Of a stretch of DNA of 64,000 nucleotides, positions 46,881 through 59,100 are shown piece after piece (the stretch's first letter is position 1; every line of letters starts with the position of its first letter). The notes beneath the pieces are model-generated. The model was not told where the DNA came from. It was given only the letters and a program-made list of their open reading frames with translations, and searched no databases. The position numbers and the translations under genes are program-made. Source of the stretch: Gymnorhina tibicen (taxonomy: Eukaryota > Chordata > Aves > Passeriformes > Artamidae). The DNA lies in assembly GCA_013399875.1 (NCBI GenBank), contig VXAZ01009496.1:129275-193274 (forward strand). Reading direction: 5' to 3'.

Positions 46881-49800
46881 CCATAGCATAGTTTTGCTGT
46901 ATTAGCCTAGAATACATGTGCTTCCATTCCTGTGAGTTGAGTTGTTGGGATCAACAAGTATTGCTAAAAACAAATTTCCACTTTGAATTAGTAATAAGCA
47001 ACTACGACCTCTCAATTAAATGGGATGAATTTTCCTTTGAGAGCTGGGAGTCACATAAGTATTTGAGGCTGTTGTGTGGACTAGTTACATAGATTTTCTC
47101 ATGTTTGGGTTTTTTTTTTTTAATTATAAACTTTCTAAATTCAATCATCTTTTATTTTTCTAAAACCACCAAAGACTAGAGAGCTTTAGAGAGTTGGAAT
47201 GGTTCTTTTGAAAAAAGGAGTGATGCTTTGGGACAAAAATAAATTCTAGAAATGGAACGAAAACATAGTAGTTACCAACATGTAAGCAGATGTTTGATAC
47301 TTTTTTCTGGTTTGATCAATTTTGCTGCTATTTGAATCAGGGGGTCTTTAAACAACTGATTTCTGGAACTGTGAATGCTAATTTTGTAGCTATCCTGCAT
47401 GTAGTGCTCATTCCTTAAATATCCACGTTGATATACCTTTTCTTCTGTCCCTCTATATCTTATGACAGACTCATATCTGGAGTGGTCTGTCTGCTTCAGT
47501 GACCTCTAATGTTCTAAGACACCGCTGATGGCATTTTTCCATTTAAATGTTGATGCACTTGCAGATACATCTTATTTTGATCCCATACCCTCACGTTATA
47601 AAAGCTATGTTGACAGCCTGGCAGAAACTATGGAGAAATCACAGACAGTGAATGGACTGGTTCTGCTGCAGTGACCTGGGAATGCCAGCATGGACAAGGA
47701 TCTGTTAAAGCAGGTGCTGGAGAGATAAAGCCCCTAGGATAGTTTACAATGTTAAAAAAATATACAAAGAATAAGTAGAATTGTAAGTCCTGCTACTGCT
47801 CTACAAGACCACTACCACAACATGGATAGCACTAAAATCTCTCACTCCAGAGAAGATGAAAGAGCCAAGAGGGGCCAACATTCCTTCTCTGCACAAACTC
47901 TGAAGCAGCCTACAAAGGAAAGAAGCTGCAAACCCACGCAGCTGCCCAGCCTGTAACTGAGTTGGGGAAAGAGAGGGAGAGACATGGCTGACAGCATTTT
48001 GTGCTGCACTACAAAAATAGTGGGCTATAGAAGTGTCATACCCATTTTGCTCAAGGTAGTAAACAGCTGATGCTATTTTGGTCCTGTGTGGTTTACTTAG
48101 TGTGTCTAAGCTTCCTTGTCTTTTATCACTGCTCCAGCTTCCATACAGCTGGAAGTCAATTTTATATGGAGTGGTTTTTTTAAATGGAACTTGTAGGAAT
48201 TTCTATTTTGTAGCTTCTGGCCAAACTATTTTTTCCCCATTCTTCTTTCAGGCTGCTGTATTACCCTTCCAGATAACTGGGTAAACCCACTGCTCCCCAG
48301 CTCAAGGCAGTAGCAGACATCTGCCTGGACACAAGCACCAGGCAGTAACTCTTGCTGCTAAGGAACCCAAGACTTGTTAAGGGGAAAAATATTTATAAGC
48401 TCAGCCAAGTGTAGGGACATATTGTGGGGTGGTTGCTGTGGTAATTAGACCCACTATGATGACCATGTCTTACATGTCTCAGCTGCTTCATCCAGGGCAG
48501 ATATCCTGCAGCCAGGAATATGGTCTTGCTGGAGAAGTCTCTGGGTCAGGAACAGTAAAATATCACACTAGAGAAGGGGTCATCTCTAGAGAAGAGAAGA
48601 AGAGGTAGACAAGGTAGCTAAAATATATATAATAGACATATAAACAAAAAATTATTGCAGGAGTTGACACAAAAATAGGCAGTTCTAGAGAGGCCTGTTC
48701 CATTCAAAGAAGTGAATGAAATCTCTGCACCTCAGTTATACCCTTGTCAAGCCATGCAACCTGTTGAGAAGGTTTCTGTCTGGCAGCATCGTTACACTGT
48801 TCCAAATTCCTGCTACAGACTCTTCACTCTCTGCATTCCAGCCCAGTGGGAACTCACCTTTGTTTTCATTAAGAAAGACAAAAGATCCTTCTGACAGTTT
48901 TCTATCCCTTGAACCACTGATGTACTATATACATATGATGCCTATCTATTTATTATCAGACCTGAGCAGGTATGCATGGATTTTTCTAGGGCTCAGGTAT
49001 TTTACTTTCTCTAGGGTTCAGGCATTGTAGTTTTTCCATTCAGTTCCAACAGGAATACATTACTTTGCTGGTGATGTGCCACAGAAAAAACCTGTCCTGC
49101 CTTCTGGCAGTGTTCAGTGATGACTACAGAGTTAGTTAATGGGCAGCTACATGTTTCAGACTACAAAAAGCAGCCCGTGAGAAGAGTTTGCTAATCCAGC
49201 CTTTGAATCCTGCCTCTTCAAAAACTCACATGCCTACTTTGGCACTCTGGGGACACTTTGACTGAACGAAGGTACAGTGTACCAAGAACACTTTTATTTA
49301 AAACTATTTCTGAAAGCAGAAGTGGAAATTTTAGAGTATTTTGGTTTGGGGCTCCCTCCTTTGCTCCCACACCTACAATATATTCCTGGGCAATAAAAAG
49401 AACTAGCCAGTGCTTCCCTTTGTTTCCAGTCCTCTTTGTTTGCAATGTGCATGCAATCACTGAAAATTTATAGGAACAGAGTAAGAGGCCCATAATCTTA
49501 TAGCCTAAGGAGGCAAAACTGGTGGAGGAGAAGACCTGCTTAAAGCATTTTGCCCTATGACCAATTTCATGTAGAATACATGAACCATTTGGTACGACCC
49601 TCCCTACCTCATAGACTCCGTCCTCTGAAGTAGCTGTCATGATCGCCAGATTAGAAAGTAATACTTGCTGGCTTACTTTCCAGCTTTATTTATGGCTTTC
49701 TAAGAATAAAAATTATGAAAGTGTCTCTCCCATGATCCTGCTCTGGGGGTGCAGCTTCTGAGGTGGATGGGTTTGAGTCCCATTTAATAAAAAAGGGAAT

Positions 49801-52254
49801 CGAATACTGGATAGACATCTCATTTCCAACCTTTGCTAGATGAACCCTCTGAGAATAGCTTGATTATTGTGATGAAGGAGAACCAGCACCTGAGCAGGAG
49901 ATAATACTTCTCTGTGGTGCTATTTTAGTTGGTTTCATTTGGGAATTCTCTGTCAGGAGCCAGAATGAAAAATGGAGCTCAATATAAATCAAATGGACAT
50001 ATGTTAAGCCTACCCCAGGGTTAATGCCCCCTGTGCCAAAAATTTGAATACAACAGCTATTTGTCAGACAATGTTAGACTGACACACACAGTCTGTATTT
50101 GTCTCATCACAAGTAAATTCTCAGTTATAATAAATGTGCAAACTCATAGCCATGGTAGATATTTTTTGCCTTCATCATACGAGTGATCACATGCTGTTAT
50201 TTGTCATGATAACCTAAGCATCATACTTAGGAGATGAACTACATTCATGTTATCTGTGAACACCATGTCCTTGCTCCCCCCTTTCTCACCCCCAATTTAT
50301 TTGGAGAATAATAAACAGGCTTTTTAAAACAGAGTGAATAATCTCCTGAATATTTATTCCCATTAAAAGTAGATGCTTTTTTCTTTCTATGAATATTTTT
50401 CAAATAACAATGCTTTCAGCTGGTTTGCTTATAATAAAGGCTGCAAACATTGCTAAAGAAATTGGCAGCTTTTATTCACAAGAGAGTTTTCTCTGGAAGG
50501 GAAGGAAACTGTTTGGTGAATCCTCTTTCTTGCTTACCCCCAGCAGTTATCACTGCATATAAAGAGGTTGGATGAGCCCCGAAGGAAGTAGGAATGTTTG
50601 TCCCTATACGAGCATGTTAGAAACGCCAAGTTAGTGTGACTAATGGATAAGACAGAAAGCAAAGCCGGTGATCTTAAGATGAATAGAAGCATTAGAGGGA
50701 AAACCAGGAATGCAAATCTCACTTTGTTAGAAACACAGACCTTATGTCTGCTCCACAGTTTTGTTTCATCAACTCTTATAGCTCATGGGCTTCTTCACTG
50801 TACAGAGCATCTGTAAATCCTGCAAAAACTGGGAGAGGTAGAGCCTGTAGAAGCTGATGCTTGTATTCAAAGTTGCTTGATGGAAGCTGCTAAGCGATAC
50901 TGAAAATGCTGGCAGGAATCCCAGAGTTCGGAGGGAATTTCCATGTGCTGACTCAGACACGAATTTAAGCTCACTGGAGTGCTACACCTGATCCTACTGA
51001 GGTTATGAAATCTGGAAGCAAGACAGAATTTGAAGTGAACTACTGAAATTCCTAACAGCACGTGTAGAAGACACAAAAAGAAGGAGTTGTGGATGCAAAC
51101 ACATAGTATATAGGTCCCTATCACACAATGTACTCTCTGAGGAAAAAAATAGAAAGAAACTCACTGAAAAATAAGTCAAGTAACATCATCCGGGAACAGG
51201 GCAGCAAAATTCTTGCCCTTCCAGGCTGACAAAACAGATTGACAGCTGTTTAATCAGCTATAGAGAATCAGCTATGATCAAAATATGCTGCTGCTGGAAA
51301 TACCTTAAATTCAGAAGAGAGTACTGGGTGCTTTAAGTCTTGCCATTTCCTGAACTGTCTTCTTTATGTGTCGCTTTTAGCAAAACAAACCTCTATACTT
51401 ACATGTCAGTATGGCAGTTAAAACTTAAAAAGCTTAAAAAGCTTAGTAAGTTTTTTAGATACACTAGTTCAAAATTACTAACGAGAAATCATTTTCCTAA
51501 CAATTCTAGTGAAAATGGAAACTCTGGATTTCAGGGTAGATGTAGTAGTAAGATGACTTTTTGGAAAGAGGAGGCTAAGCAGGGCCCATCCCAGCCCCTG
51601 TGAGAGCAATTTATTTGAGTTGCAGGGTAATACTGGGAAGAAACCCTTGGTTAACTAACAGTTATGTAGTCCTATGGGAAACTTGCAGACAAATTCTCCC
51701 AACCCTGCTTTTACTATTTCCCTTCTCGTTGTGAAGAAAGAGCTGCTTGCTGGTTATGTCTTTATCCAGTAATGCTTTAAAACACTTTAACATCTCTGTT
51801 TATATGGGAAACATCATCTCCATCTTTCCAAAATCTTTGAAAACTTATCACCAACCACAAGATCTATTTTTCAGACTGTAGTTGGTACTGCTCATGTCTA
51901 GAGCTAATGAAACAATTCAGAAAAATTCATTTAATAAACTACATCCCTGTCTGCTGTGGCTCATCAAATGCATCATGGTTTTCTCAAATTTCTTGTTGAT
52001 TTGAAATTTTTATGAAAAACACCTTACACAGAGTTCTTAATGTTTCAATCATTTCTCAGCAGTCTCTTGCAAACCCTCAGTGTTTCAGCATCAAGCTTAT
52101 GATTGGATGTAAACCAGGAAGGTTGCTGAGACTGATTAGAACATCTTCCCAGTCTAACCCTTGCAATTACAAATTGGAAATGTTTGTGTCTGTACAGGAG
52201 ATCAGTTAATTTTTTTCCTTTTTCTGCTATTAAGAAAATTCAAGTAAGACCAAG
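46881..52254. other. Unique non-coding DNA
   Basis: No gene or interspersed repeat is recognised. Short low-complexity pieces are a T run near 47109-47121 and a small direct repeat of CTTAAAAAG near 51424-51444. Frames at 49218-49640 (minus) and 48716-49030 (plus) are not supported as coding. Confidence 0.5.
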
Positions 52255-52259
52255 GAAGT
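52255..52259 (+). repeat. Target site duplication, left copy (GAAGT)
   Basis: GAAGT immediately precedes the TGTC start of the LTR and is repeated right after its CACCACA end. Confidence 0.8.
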
Positions 52260-53131
52260 TGTCTTGGGGTGACCTTATGCTGCTGTATCCCCTATCACTG
52301 CTCTATGCCCAGACATGATTCCTGAGCCTTTCTATGCCTTTAAAACTGGCTGCAGGAGACAGAGAAAAAAACTGAGCGAACTTTTCAAAACAGTTTGTGC
52401 TTCAAGGACACAGAGATTAGCTACTGCTACTGAGGAGCAGAGGAAGCACTTTTCTTGCTTTTCAGCCAGTTTTTTCGGCTCTGTTTCTTTGGAGAGAGAC
52501 AGAGAGGTTTTTTTTTCTCTGGTACTTTGGCTTTTCCCTTCTTCTCTTCTGGACTTGTTTAGGACATCAGAACACCAGAACACGCTGGGACAATTTCCAC
52601 CTTAGACCCAGAGGGGGGCCCACGCCGACCCAGCTCCAAGGAGGAGGCGAGAGACCGCACCCACAGGACTCTAAAATCATTCAGGTTTCCTCTCATAAGG
52701 AGAGGTTTTGTTAGTTAGCAATATTATTATCCTTTTCCTGAGTGTNTCTGGTACTTTGGCTTTTCCCTTCTTCTCTTCTGGACTTGTTTAGGACATCAGA
52801 ACACCAGAACACGCTGGGACAATTTCCACCTTAGACCCAGAGGGGGGCCCACGCCGACCCAGCTCCAAGGAGGAGGCGAGAGACCGCACCCACAGGACTC
52901 TAAAATCATTCAGGTTTCCTCTCATAAGGAGAGGTTTTGTTAGTTAGCAATATTATTATCCTTTTCCTGAGTGTTTGTTAAATAAATAGTTTTTATTTTC
53001 TCCTTCACTTTCCTCCGAGGAAAATCTTTTTTTTCCCAAACATGGCTGGGGAGAGGGGCGGCTTTAACCTGCCTTCCTTTGAGGAGACGTTCCTTTTGGA
53101 CGTTTCCCTGAATTTGGCCCAAACCACCACA
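52260..53131 (+). mobile_element. Solo LTR of an endogenous retrovirus
   Basis: The element begins TGTCTTGGGGTGACC and ends GGCCCAAACCACCACA, and it is flanked by GAAGT on both sides. A TATA-like TTTAAAA lies near 52339 and an AATAAA near 52979. No gag, pol or env sequence lies inside, so it is a solitary LTR. Its apparent length of 872 bp is inflated by an exact 228-bp duplication around an N at 52746; without it the LTR is about 643 bp. A 5-bp duplication suits class I or class III (ERVL-like) elements better than the 6 bp usual in avian alpha- and betaretroviral elements. The class is therefore inferred only. Confidence 0.85.
52518..52974 (+). repeat. Direct 228-bp duplication flanking an N
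   Basis: Bases 52518-52745 recur, as far as I can read, without a single difference at 52747-52974, separated only by the N at 52746. It lies wholly inside the LTR. The identity, despite the age implied by the solo LTR, points to an assembly join between overlapping contigs. Confidence 0.93.
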
Positions 53132-53136
53132 GAAGT
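53132..53136 (+). repeat. Target site duplication, right copy (GAAGT)
   Basis: The second copy of GAAGT follows the CACCACA end of the LTR directly and fixes the right boundary of the insertion. Confidence 0.8.
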
Positions 53137-55494
53137 TTAATAAGCAGTTGATTATGGTCATGTTTGGATAAAAGGATGTTGCTCTCATGGGCAAGATTTT
53201 CAGAAGGAAAATAAAGTTTTAATCTGTTGTCAAAATTCTGTTTGGACTCAGTGGCAATGGGATTTTAAACACTGCCAAGTACTTTCCAGAACCAATGAAT
53301 TTATTTAGGAAGAGGAAAAATGATTTTAAAAGTGGCAACAGCTTTCAAAAAATCTTAGGAAAGTGCTGTTGTATGCCCTGCACAATGGAAAAGGCAAAAA
53401 TCTATTTTTATCTGAAATTGCACATATTTTACACATAATAATAGCTGGTTTAAAAACAAAAGGAAAAGGCATTGAAATATATAGCTTTTTGTCATTTATT
53501 TATTTCAACTTCCATGCCCCTTAGCTTCAATATCACTTTATTTTCATTGAACTGCTTGAATTTTATTAAGGTTTCTTTTTACTTGGTGCTAAAATATTTG
53601 TGTTGACATAATTAGATCTTATGGTAGTGGAATAACATTTATTCAGCTGAATATTCAACATTTATTCAGTACATGTCCTTTTTCATTAACAAACTCTTAC
53701 CTACAGCTCTTCTCCTCCAGTAACAGAAAGCAGAGTTCATGATATTCGCAGTGCATTTTCTATGAATGAAATTCACCTAAAACATTAGACATTTTTGTTG
53801 GCAACTGTATGCCCTGAGGGGATAGGAATTTTCCAATTTTGGTTGTTAGCCTTGGGTTTTTTGCTTATAAGCAAGAATGTTTTTGGTTTTAGTTAAAATT
53901 CACAACATAATTTCTTCCTAGAAGTAGAGACATATTGCATTATTTTCACACAGGGCTGTGGTTATGTAGCAGCAGGTTCACACAACTTCTAGCAGTGACA
54001 TCAGGCTTGTGTATTAAACACAATGTTCCATGGGATAAATAGTCCTTTGTGGATGTGGCATTGGTGTAAGCCACGAGGATCTGCCCCATCATGAACAGAA
54101 TGCAAAAAGCCATTTCTGCAAAATATTTCTAAAAGTTACTCCTGTATGAGTATGAAGCAGTTGCTTACTCATGAGTCACCTCCTCGTGTGGTGTAGGCGA
54201 CCTACTGTAACAAGCTAACTTCTACCCAGGCCCTTTTTTAGTTCTCTCACCTCCTTTCAATCTGTCTAACAGCTTTCAAGAAACAGACATGTCCCTGTGC
54301 GTGTCAGGAAAGGAAAGCAGCAGCTCATATCAGCTGAGTGGGTATTTGTGGATTTTGGGAGATGGAAGAGATAATACTTGCATGGATATAAATGCAGGAA
54401 GAGTTCAGTCTCCAGTGGGCAACTTGTGTAAGTTCTGGTGTAGGTTTGTTCAGATTAACAGGGGTTTTTGATTTTTGGCTCAGAGAGTTATCTCTCGAAA
54501 GGCCTGTAAAAGGAAGAAAAAGAAACTATGATATAGAATAAGCTTCTGGTTTAACAAAGTACAAATTGCAGTGTGAAAACTCACTTTGTTCCTCTAAGAT
54601 GAACAAAGCCTTAAAATTAATTGGAAAAGAAAAAACAATAGTAGAGGCAACATAGCTTAACTGAGCTGTGAGATTGTGGTAGGGTACATGTACAGAGTAT
54701 TTTTTCAGGCAGATTTGATCTCACCCTTCTCTGAGCCAACTGCAAAACCCAAATCTCTGTATTGGCAGACATGTAGCTGTAGTCCTCACAACACTCATTC
54801 TAAACTAATAAGTCTGGCAGAGGGAGAGAGTATATTAGCTCATTCTTAGTTCCAGCAGCTACCCAGAAGGCATTACAACACACTTGAGATATATCTCATA
54901 CAAGCTACTGATATGCCCACACTGCACAGAAGCGACTGCAGTGTGCTGTAGAGACATCTCAGGCACCAGGAGTTGTGACAGTTCAGAATGAGGTATTATA
55001 CCTTACATTCCAGGCAGACTATTGCCGAGTCAAAGCTGCTTTAGCTGTAACTTCTGTTGCTGAACCTATGGTCCTGTTTCTTCCAAAAATAGTTAAAAAA
55101 AAAAGTCCGTATTCTCAGGGCAGCATGTGTGTTTTCAATTTGTGAGCTCAACAAACAGTATTTTAGCCTCAGGTACCTCCAAACATTTCCTGGGTGTAGA
55201 GTCTGTGTAATATAACTTCTGAAATGTGCCTTGCCTACAATCTGCTAGGTCAGGAAAAAAAACTCTGTAGGAGTAGATGAATTAGGAGAAAGTATAACAT
55301 ATGGTCAGAGGAAAGAAATTGCCACTTTCTTGTCCCTAGCATTAAGCTAAAGAAGCACACTTTAGAAGAAAATAAACATTTTCAAATTTTTTTTTCCAGA
55401 CTCCAGGTATCTGGATCTGTTAGCTGAATTCAAGACAGAGCTCAGAATTACTAACTGAAAAACAGGGCACCAGTACTTTACTTACTCTTTGCAG
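53137..55494. other. Unique AT-rich DNA
   Basis: No gene or interspersed repeat is recognised. Confidence 0.5.
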
Positions 55495-56141
55495 AGACAG
55501 AAGCTGCAGGTGCTCAGGTGGGAGATGATCTCTGCTGTGAGCCTGCTGTGTGCCTGTGCAGTCAACAAGGCCAACAGCACCTGGGGCTGGATCAAGAGCA
55601 GCATGGCCACTACATCAAGGGGCATGATCATTCCCCTTTTTTCAGCACTTCTTAGAGGGCACCTAGAGTCCTGTATCCAGTTTCAGACCCTGGTACAAGA
55701 AAGACACGGATCAAGTGGGCAAAATTCAGTGGAGGCCCACCAAGATGGTCAGGGTCTGGGGCACATGCCCTACAGAGTAGGGGGTGAGGGACCTGCACTT
55801 GTTTGTCCTTGAGAAGGTAAAGCTCTAGGGGGCCTAAGCAGGGCCTTCTAGGACCATGAGGAGGACTCCAAGAAGACAGACCCAGGCTGCTCACAGCAGT
55901 GTGTGGCAGGAAGAAAAACAGCAGTGAGCATACATATAAATAACAGGAGTGGGAACAGCCCACAAGTGGAAATGGCAGTCTAGGGGCTCATGCAATCTCT
56001 GCATTTGGAGGTTTGCAGCAGCCAACTGTATAAAGTCCTGAGCTGTGTGATCCGATCTCATAGCTGAGCCTGCTCTGAGCAGAGGTTTGAACTAAAGACC
56101 TCCAGAGATCCCTGCCAATCTCAATTATTGTGTGATCCTAT
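55495..56141 (+). repeat. Old CR1 LINE fragment with ORF2 end and 3' UTR
   Basis: Plus-strand words follow CR1 order: GCCAACAGCACCTGGGGCTG, GGATCAAGAGCAGCATGGCC, GGGCATGATCATTCCCC, GAGTCCTGTATCCAGTTTCA, then CTTGAGAAGGTAAAGCTCTA and finally GACCTCCAGAGATCCCTGCC with a degenerate TGTGATCCTA tail. The first part corresponds to the last part of the reverse transcriptase ORF, now broken by stops and indels. The middle of the 3' UTR is diverged or partly deleted. Open frames at 55489-55812 and 55652-55963 are remnants or shadows of this element, not host genes. Confidence 0.82.
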
Positions 56142-59100
56142 TTCTCCAACAGTTTTTTTAGGAAGATTACAAGCTACTTCACCAAAGCACTTCCATGGCT
56201 CAGACTGCTCATAAAGGGTCTCCTAGAGGCAGCAACTGTAAGCAAATATATTTTGATCAAAATATTAGCCAAAAAAATCAGTTGTTTCATTCATTTACTG
56301 TGAGGTAACACTAGATCTTTGCATGAGTTTCACACACAAAATAGTGCATGTACAAATGCCTTTCACAGCAGATTTCTTTCTTTCACAGTCTTCTTTTCCC
56401 AGTCCTTTGTCACTGCTTGGTTCTCCAAGGGCATTTTCCTTCTCTTAACAGATTTTTCCTTTGTTCCCATTATATTTTGATACAGCTTCTTTTACTGAAA
56501 TTCTTTGTAGTAGACTCTGATTCAAAAATACACGCAAGGGCAGAAATTGGGGGGATTCCCAAACACCACCTGATCTGCAGCAACAGATTACACACTCTTA
56601 GCCCACGGCAAACTTTCCAAGAAGCCTATTAGCTTATGTTTTTAACATTTCTGTGGAAACTGAAGTCCTGCTTCACCCTCCCAATGAACAAGAGAGTGTG
56701 CACTGGTGTTCAGCAGATAAGCAGTAAAGATTTAGTGCAAAACTTCTTGTTTTGTGTTTCTGGACTCTTTGCCTTTTGGATAACTGTAGAACACCTCTAA
56801 ACAGGCAAATATAATATATATTTAATTGGGAATAAAGAAAGAAAATTCCTGATATTAGTGTCTTCCTTGGTAAGGACAGTCAGAATCAGCCTTATTAATT
56901 GTAATATTTATATACTTACAATGTATCTAACTTCATTTATCATGGCATGCTACTTTCATGCATAATACTCTCACATGTATTGTACAACATCAGAATAAGA
57001 TGGGTGTCAAATCTTTGAATATTCCACGTACAAGCTGTTTTGAACATTCAATTGTGTTAAAACTGTGAATGATTAAAGAACAAAAAGGGTAGGTGGACCT
57101 GAAGCAGTGAGGGGGAATCTGACTTAAGAAATGCTATGAGAAGCTGACCATAAAATGTTACCCTATTTTAAAAAAGTAAGAGTCAGTAACCTCTCACAAT
57201 ATAACACTGAAATAAAACCCCCAGATGCTTCACGTGGGCATCCTTCTTTCCTTAAGTCTACTCTAACAATTTTTCTTGTACTGTTTAAAATATAGCTAAG
57301 TACCTCCCCAGCACAGTTCTGGTTACCTGCAGTTGGGTGCAAATGGTATTTGATCGCACCACTTTTATTCAGTATTTATCAAAACTATCTCTAGAAATTG
57401 AAATTAGTATTTTCAAAGGAACTTGCAAGATTTAGGCATCTACAGCCCTTGGATTTTTGTTTGAAATAACAGTACTGTGTTTGGGGTTTTTTTCTTTTGA
57501 GAATATTAGCCTGAAATCTTTAACTCTCACAATACAGCTGTGCTCAAAAATAAGCTTTTTTTTTGTTGTTGCTGTTGTTGCATAAAAGTGAGTCATCATT
57601 ACCTTTAATTTCTATGAAATGGACATGCACCATGAAATGAAGTTTTTCTTTGTTCTCAAACCCACAAGTACAGCCATTTGTCTTTGGACTGAGATGCTGG
57701 TTTAAATTCTTCTGCCTGCATAAATTTATTTAGACATTTCTCATTCATCATCGGTCATGCCTTTAGGTAACTAGCTAAATGTTGTTCAAGTAAAATTATC
57801 AGTTGACTGAATGTCTTGATCTAGTGTAGTGGCATAACTGCTACATAACGGTGACTCTTTAGTCAGCTGGTCATCTGTTCTTTCTTGTACTTTGATTTGG
57901 ATGCAATTAACTGAATTTTATAAGCAGGAAATTAAGTACAAAGACTGCTCATGGGTGACTTGTAAGAAGAGCTTAGCATAAGGATGTCACCTGGGCTGCA
58001 ACTTCATATTTGATAGCATTGCTTGCATGTAATTATGGCAATAGCTTGAATATGCAGTCATAAGGTTAAAGTTGCAAAGTGGTGCTACTTCTGGATCATA
58101 CCTTCAGTCCTTGTCGGAGCACTGTTGATAGAAAGCACTCAAGAAGGGAACAAAGTAGATGGAAATCTTAGAAAGAGTTAAAACAATCAACATTAATTTA
58201 CTTTTACTCTCAATCAGCAATAAATTTAGCCATTACCAGCTGCTGGGAGAGTTTCCTAACTGCTTACTTTTACAGCTCACAGTTTACAGCAACCCATGGG
58301 CTGTTTTAACCTGTGACAGCCTGATTTTCTTTGGCTTCTGCTCAGCCCTCCCCACTGATTAGCGTAGGCAGATCTTCACTGGTCTCACAGACTTACGCAG
58401 ATATGGTTCTGAAAAGTTTAATTATTCCCACCTGTAAAAGGCTAAGCTGTCTGACTTGGGGCTGTTGATGTCAAGATGCTGAAGATGTCAAAATGAACAA
58501 AACCTAGATCATTTAAGTCTTGTCATGTGTTTAGCTGACACTACCCTTCAGCTGCAGATAATCACTCTATAGCAAAGATACCTGAATACATCCTCTGAGC
58601 GCTTCTCAGCGGGTGGTCAGTTTGAAACCAGCTGGACTCCCACATGCTTTAACTACACCCCTCAGTAGGCCAGTGCTTGACAGATCTGTATCTTTCCTAC
58701 TTTGTCTACAGTCAGTCAGGGTTTGTCTTAGTCTACAGGTCTAGTCGTGGGATCTGAGATGTTACATGGACAAACCCAGAAGCGGAGAATGCAAAGGAAT
58801 GGTCATCTGGGCTCTGTACAGGAGCTTTGAAAAGTCACCCTTATAGAAAACAAGGAGTGAGGAGGATAGGAAGACTCTTCCTGACAATAGACTAAAAATT
58901 GTTTGTTAGGGTATTTTAAATTAGACAAACTTAGTCAAACTGAGGCTTACCTCATATAAATATTCAAAACGAGAAACAAGATGCTGTGTTGTGCTGCCCT
59001 CAGACTGATGGAGCTGTAAGGTATTCAGTGAAGTAAGCCTTAGAGTACCAAACAAACAGGAAGGTACCTGAGAAGGCCACGGATCAGAGGTTTGATTGTT

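Noticed and set aside
49735..49785. GGTTTGAGTCCC resembling a tRNA T-arm
   Set aside because: No acceptor-stem complementarity or anticodon arm is found around it.
52315..52605. Open frames on both strands near 52.3-52.6 kb
   Set aside because: They lie wholly inside a solo LTR and reflect its base composition.
55489..55963. Open frames over 100 codons on both strands
   Set aside because: The sequence is a decayed CR1 LINE. The plus-strand frame is a short remnant and the minus-strand frame is a shadow.
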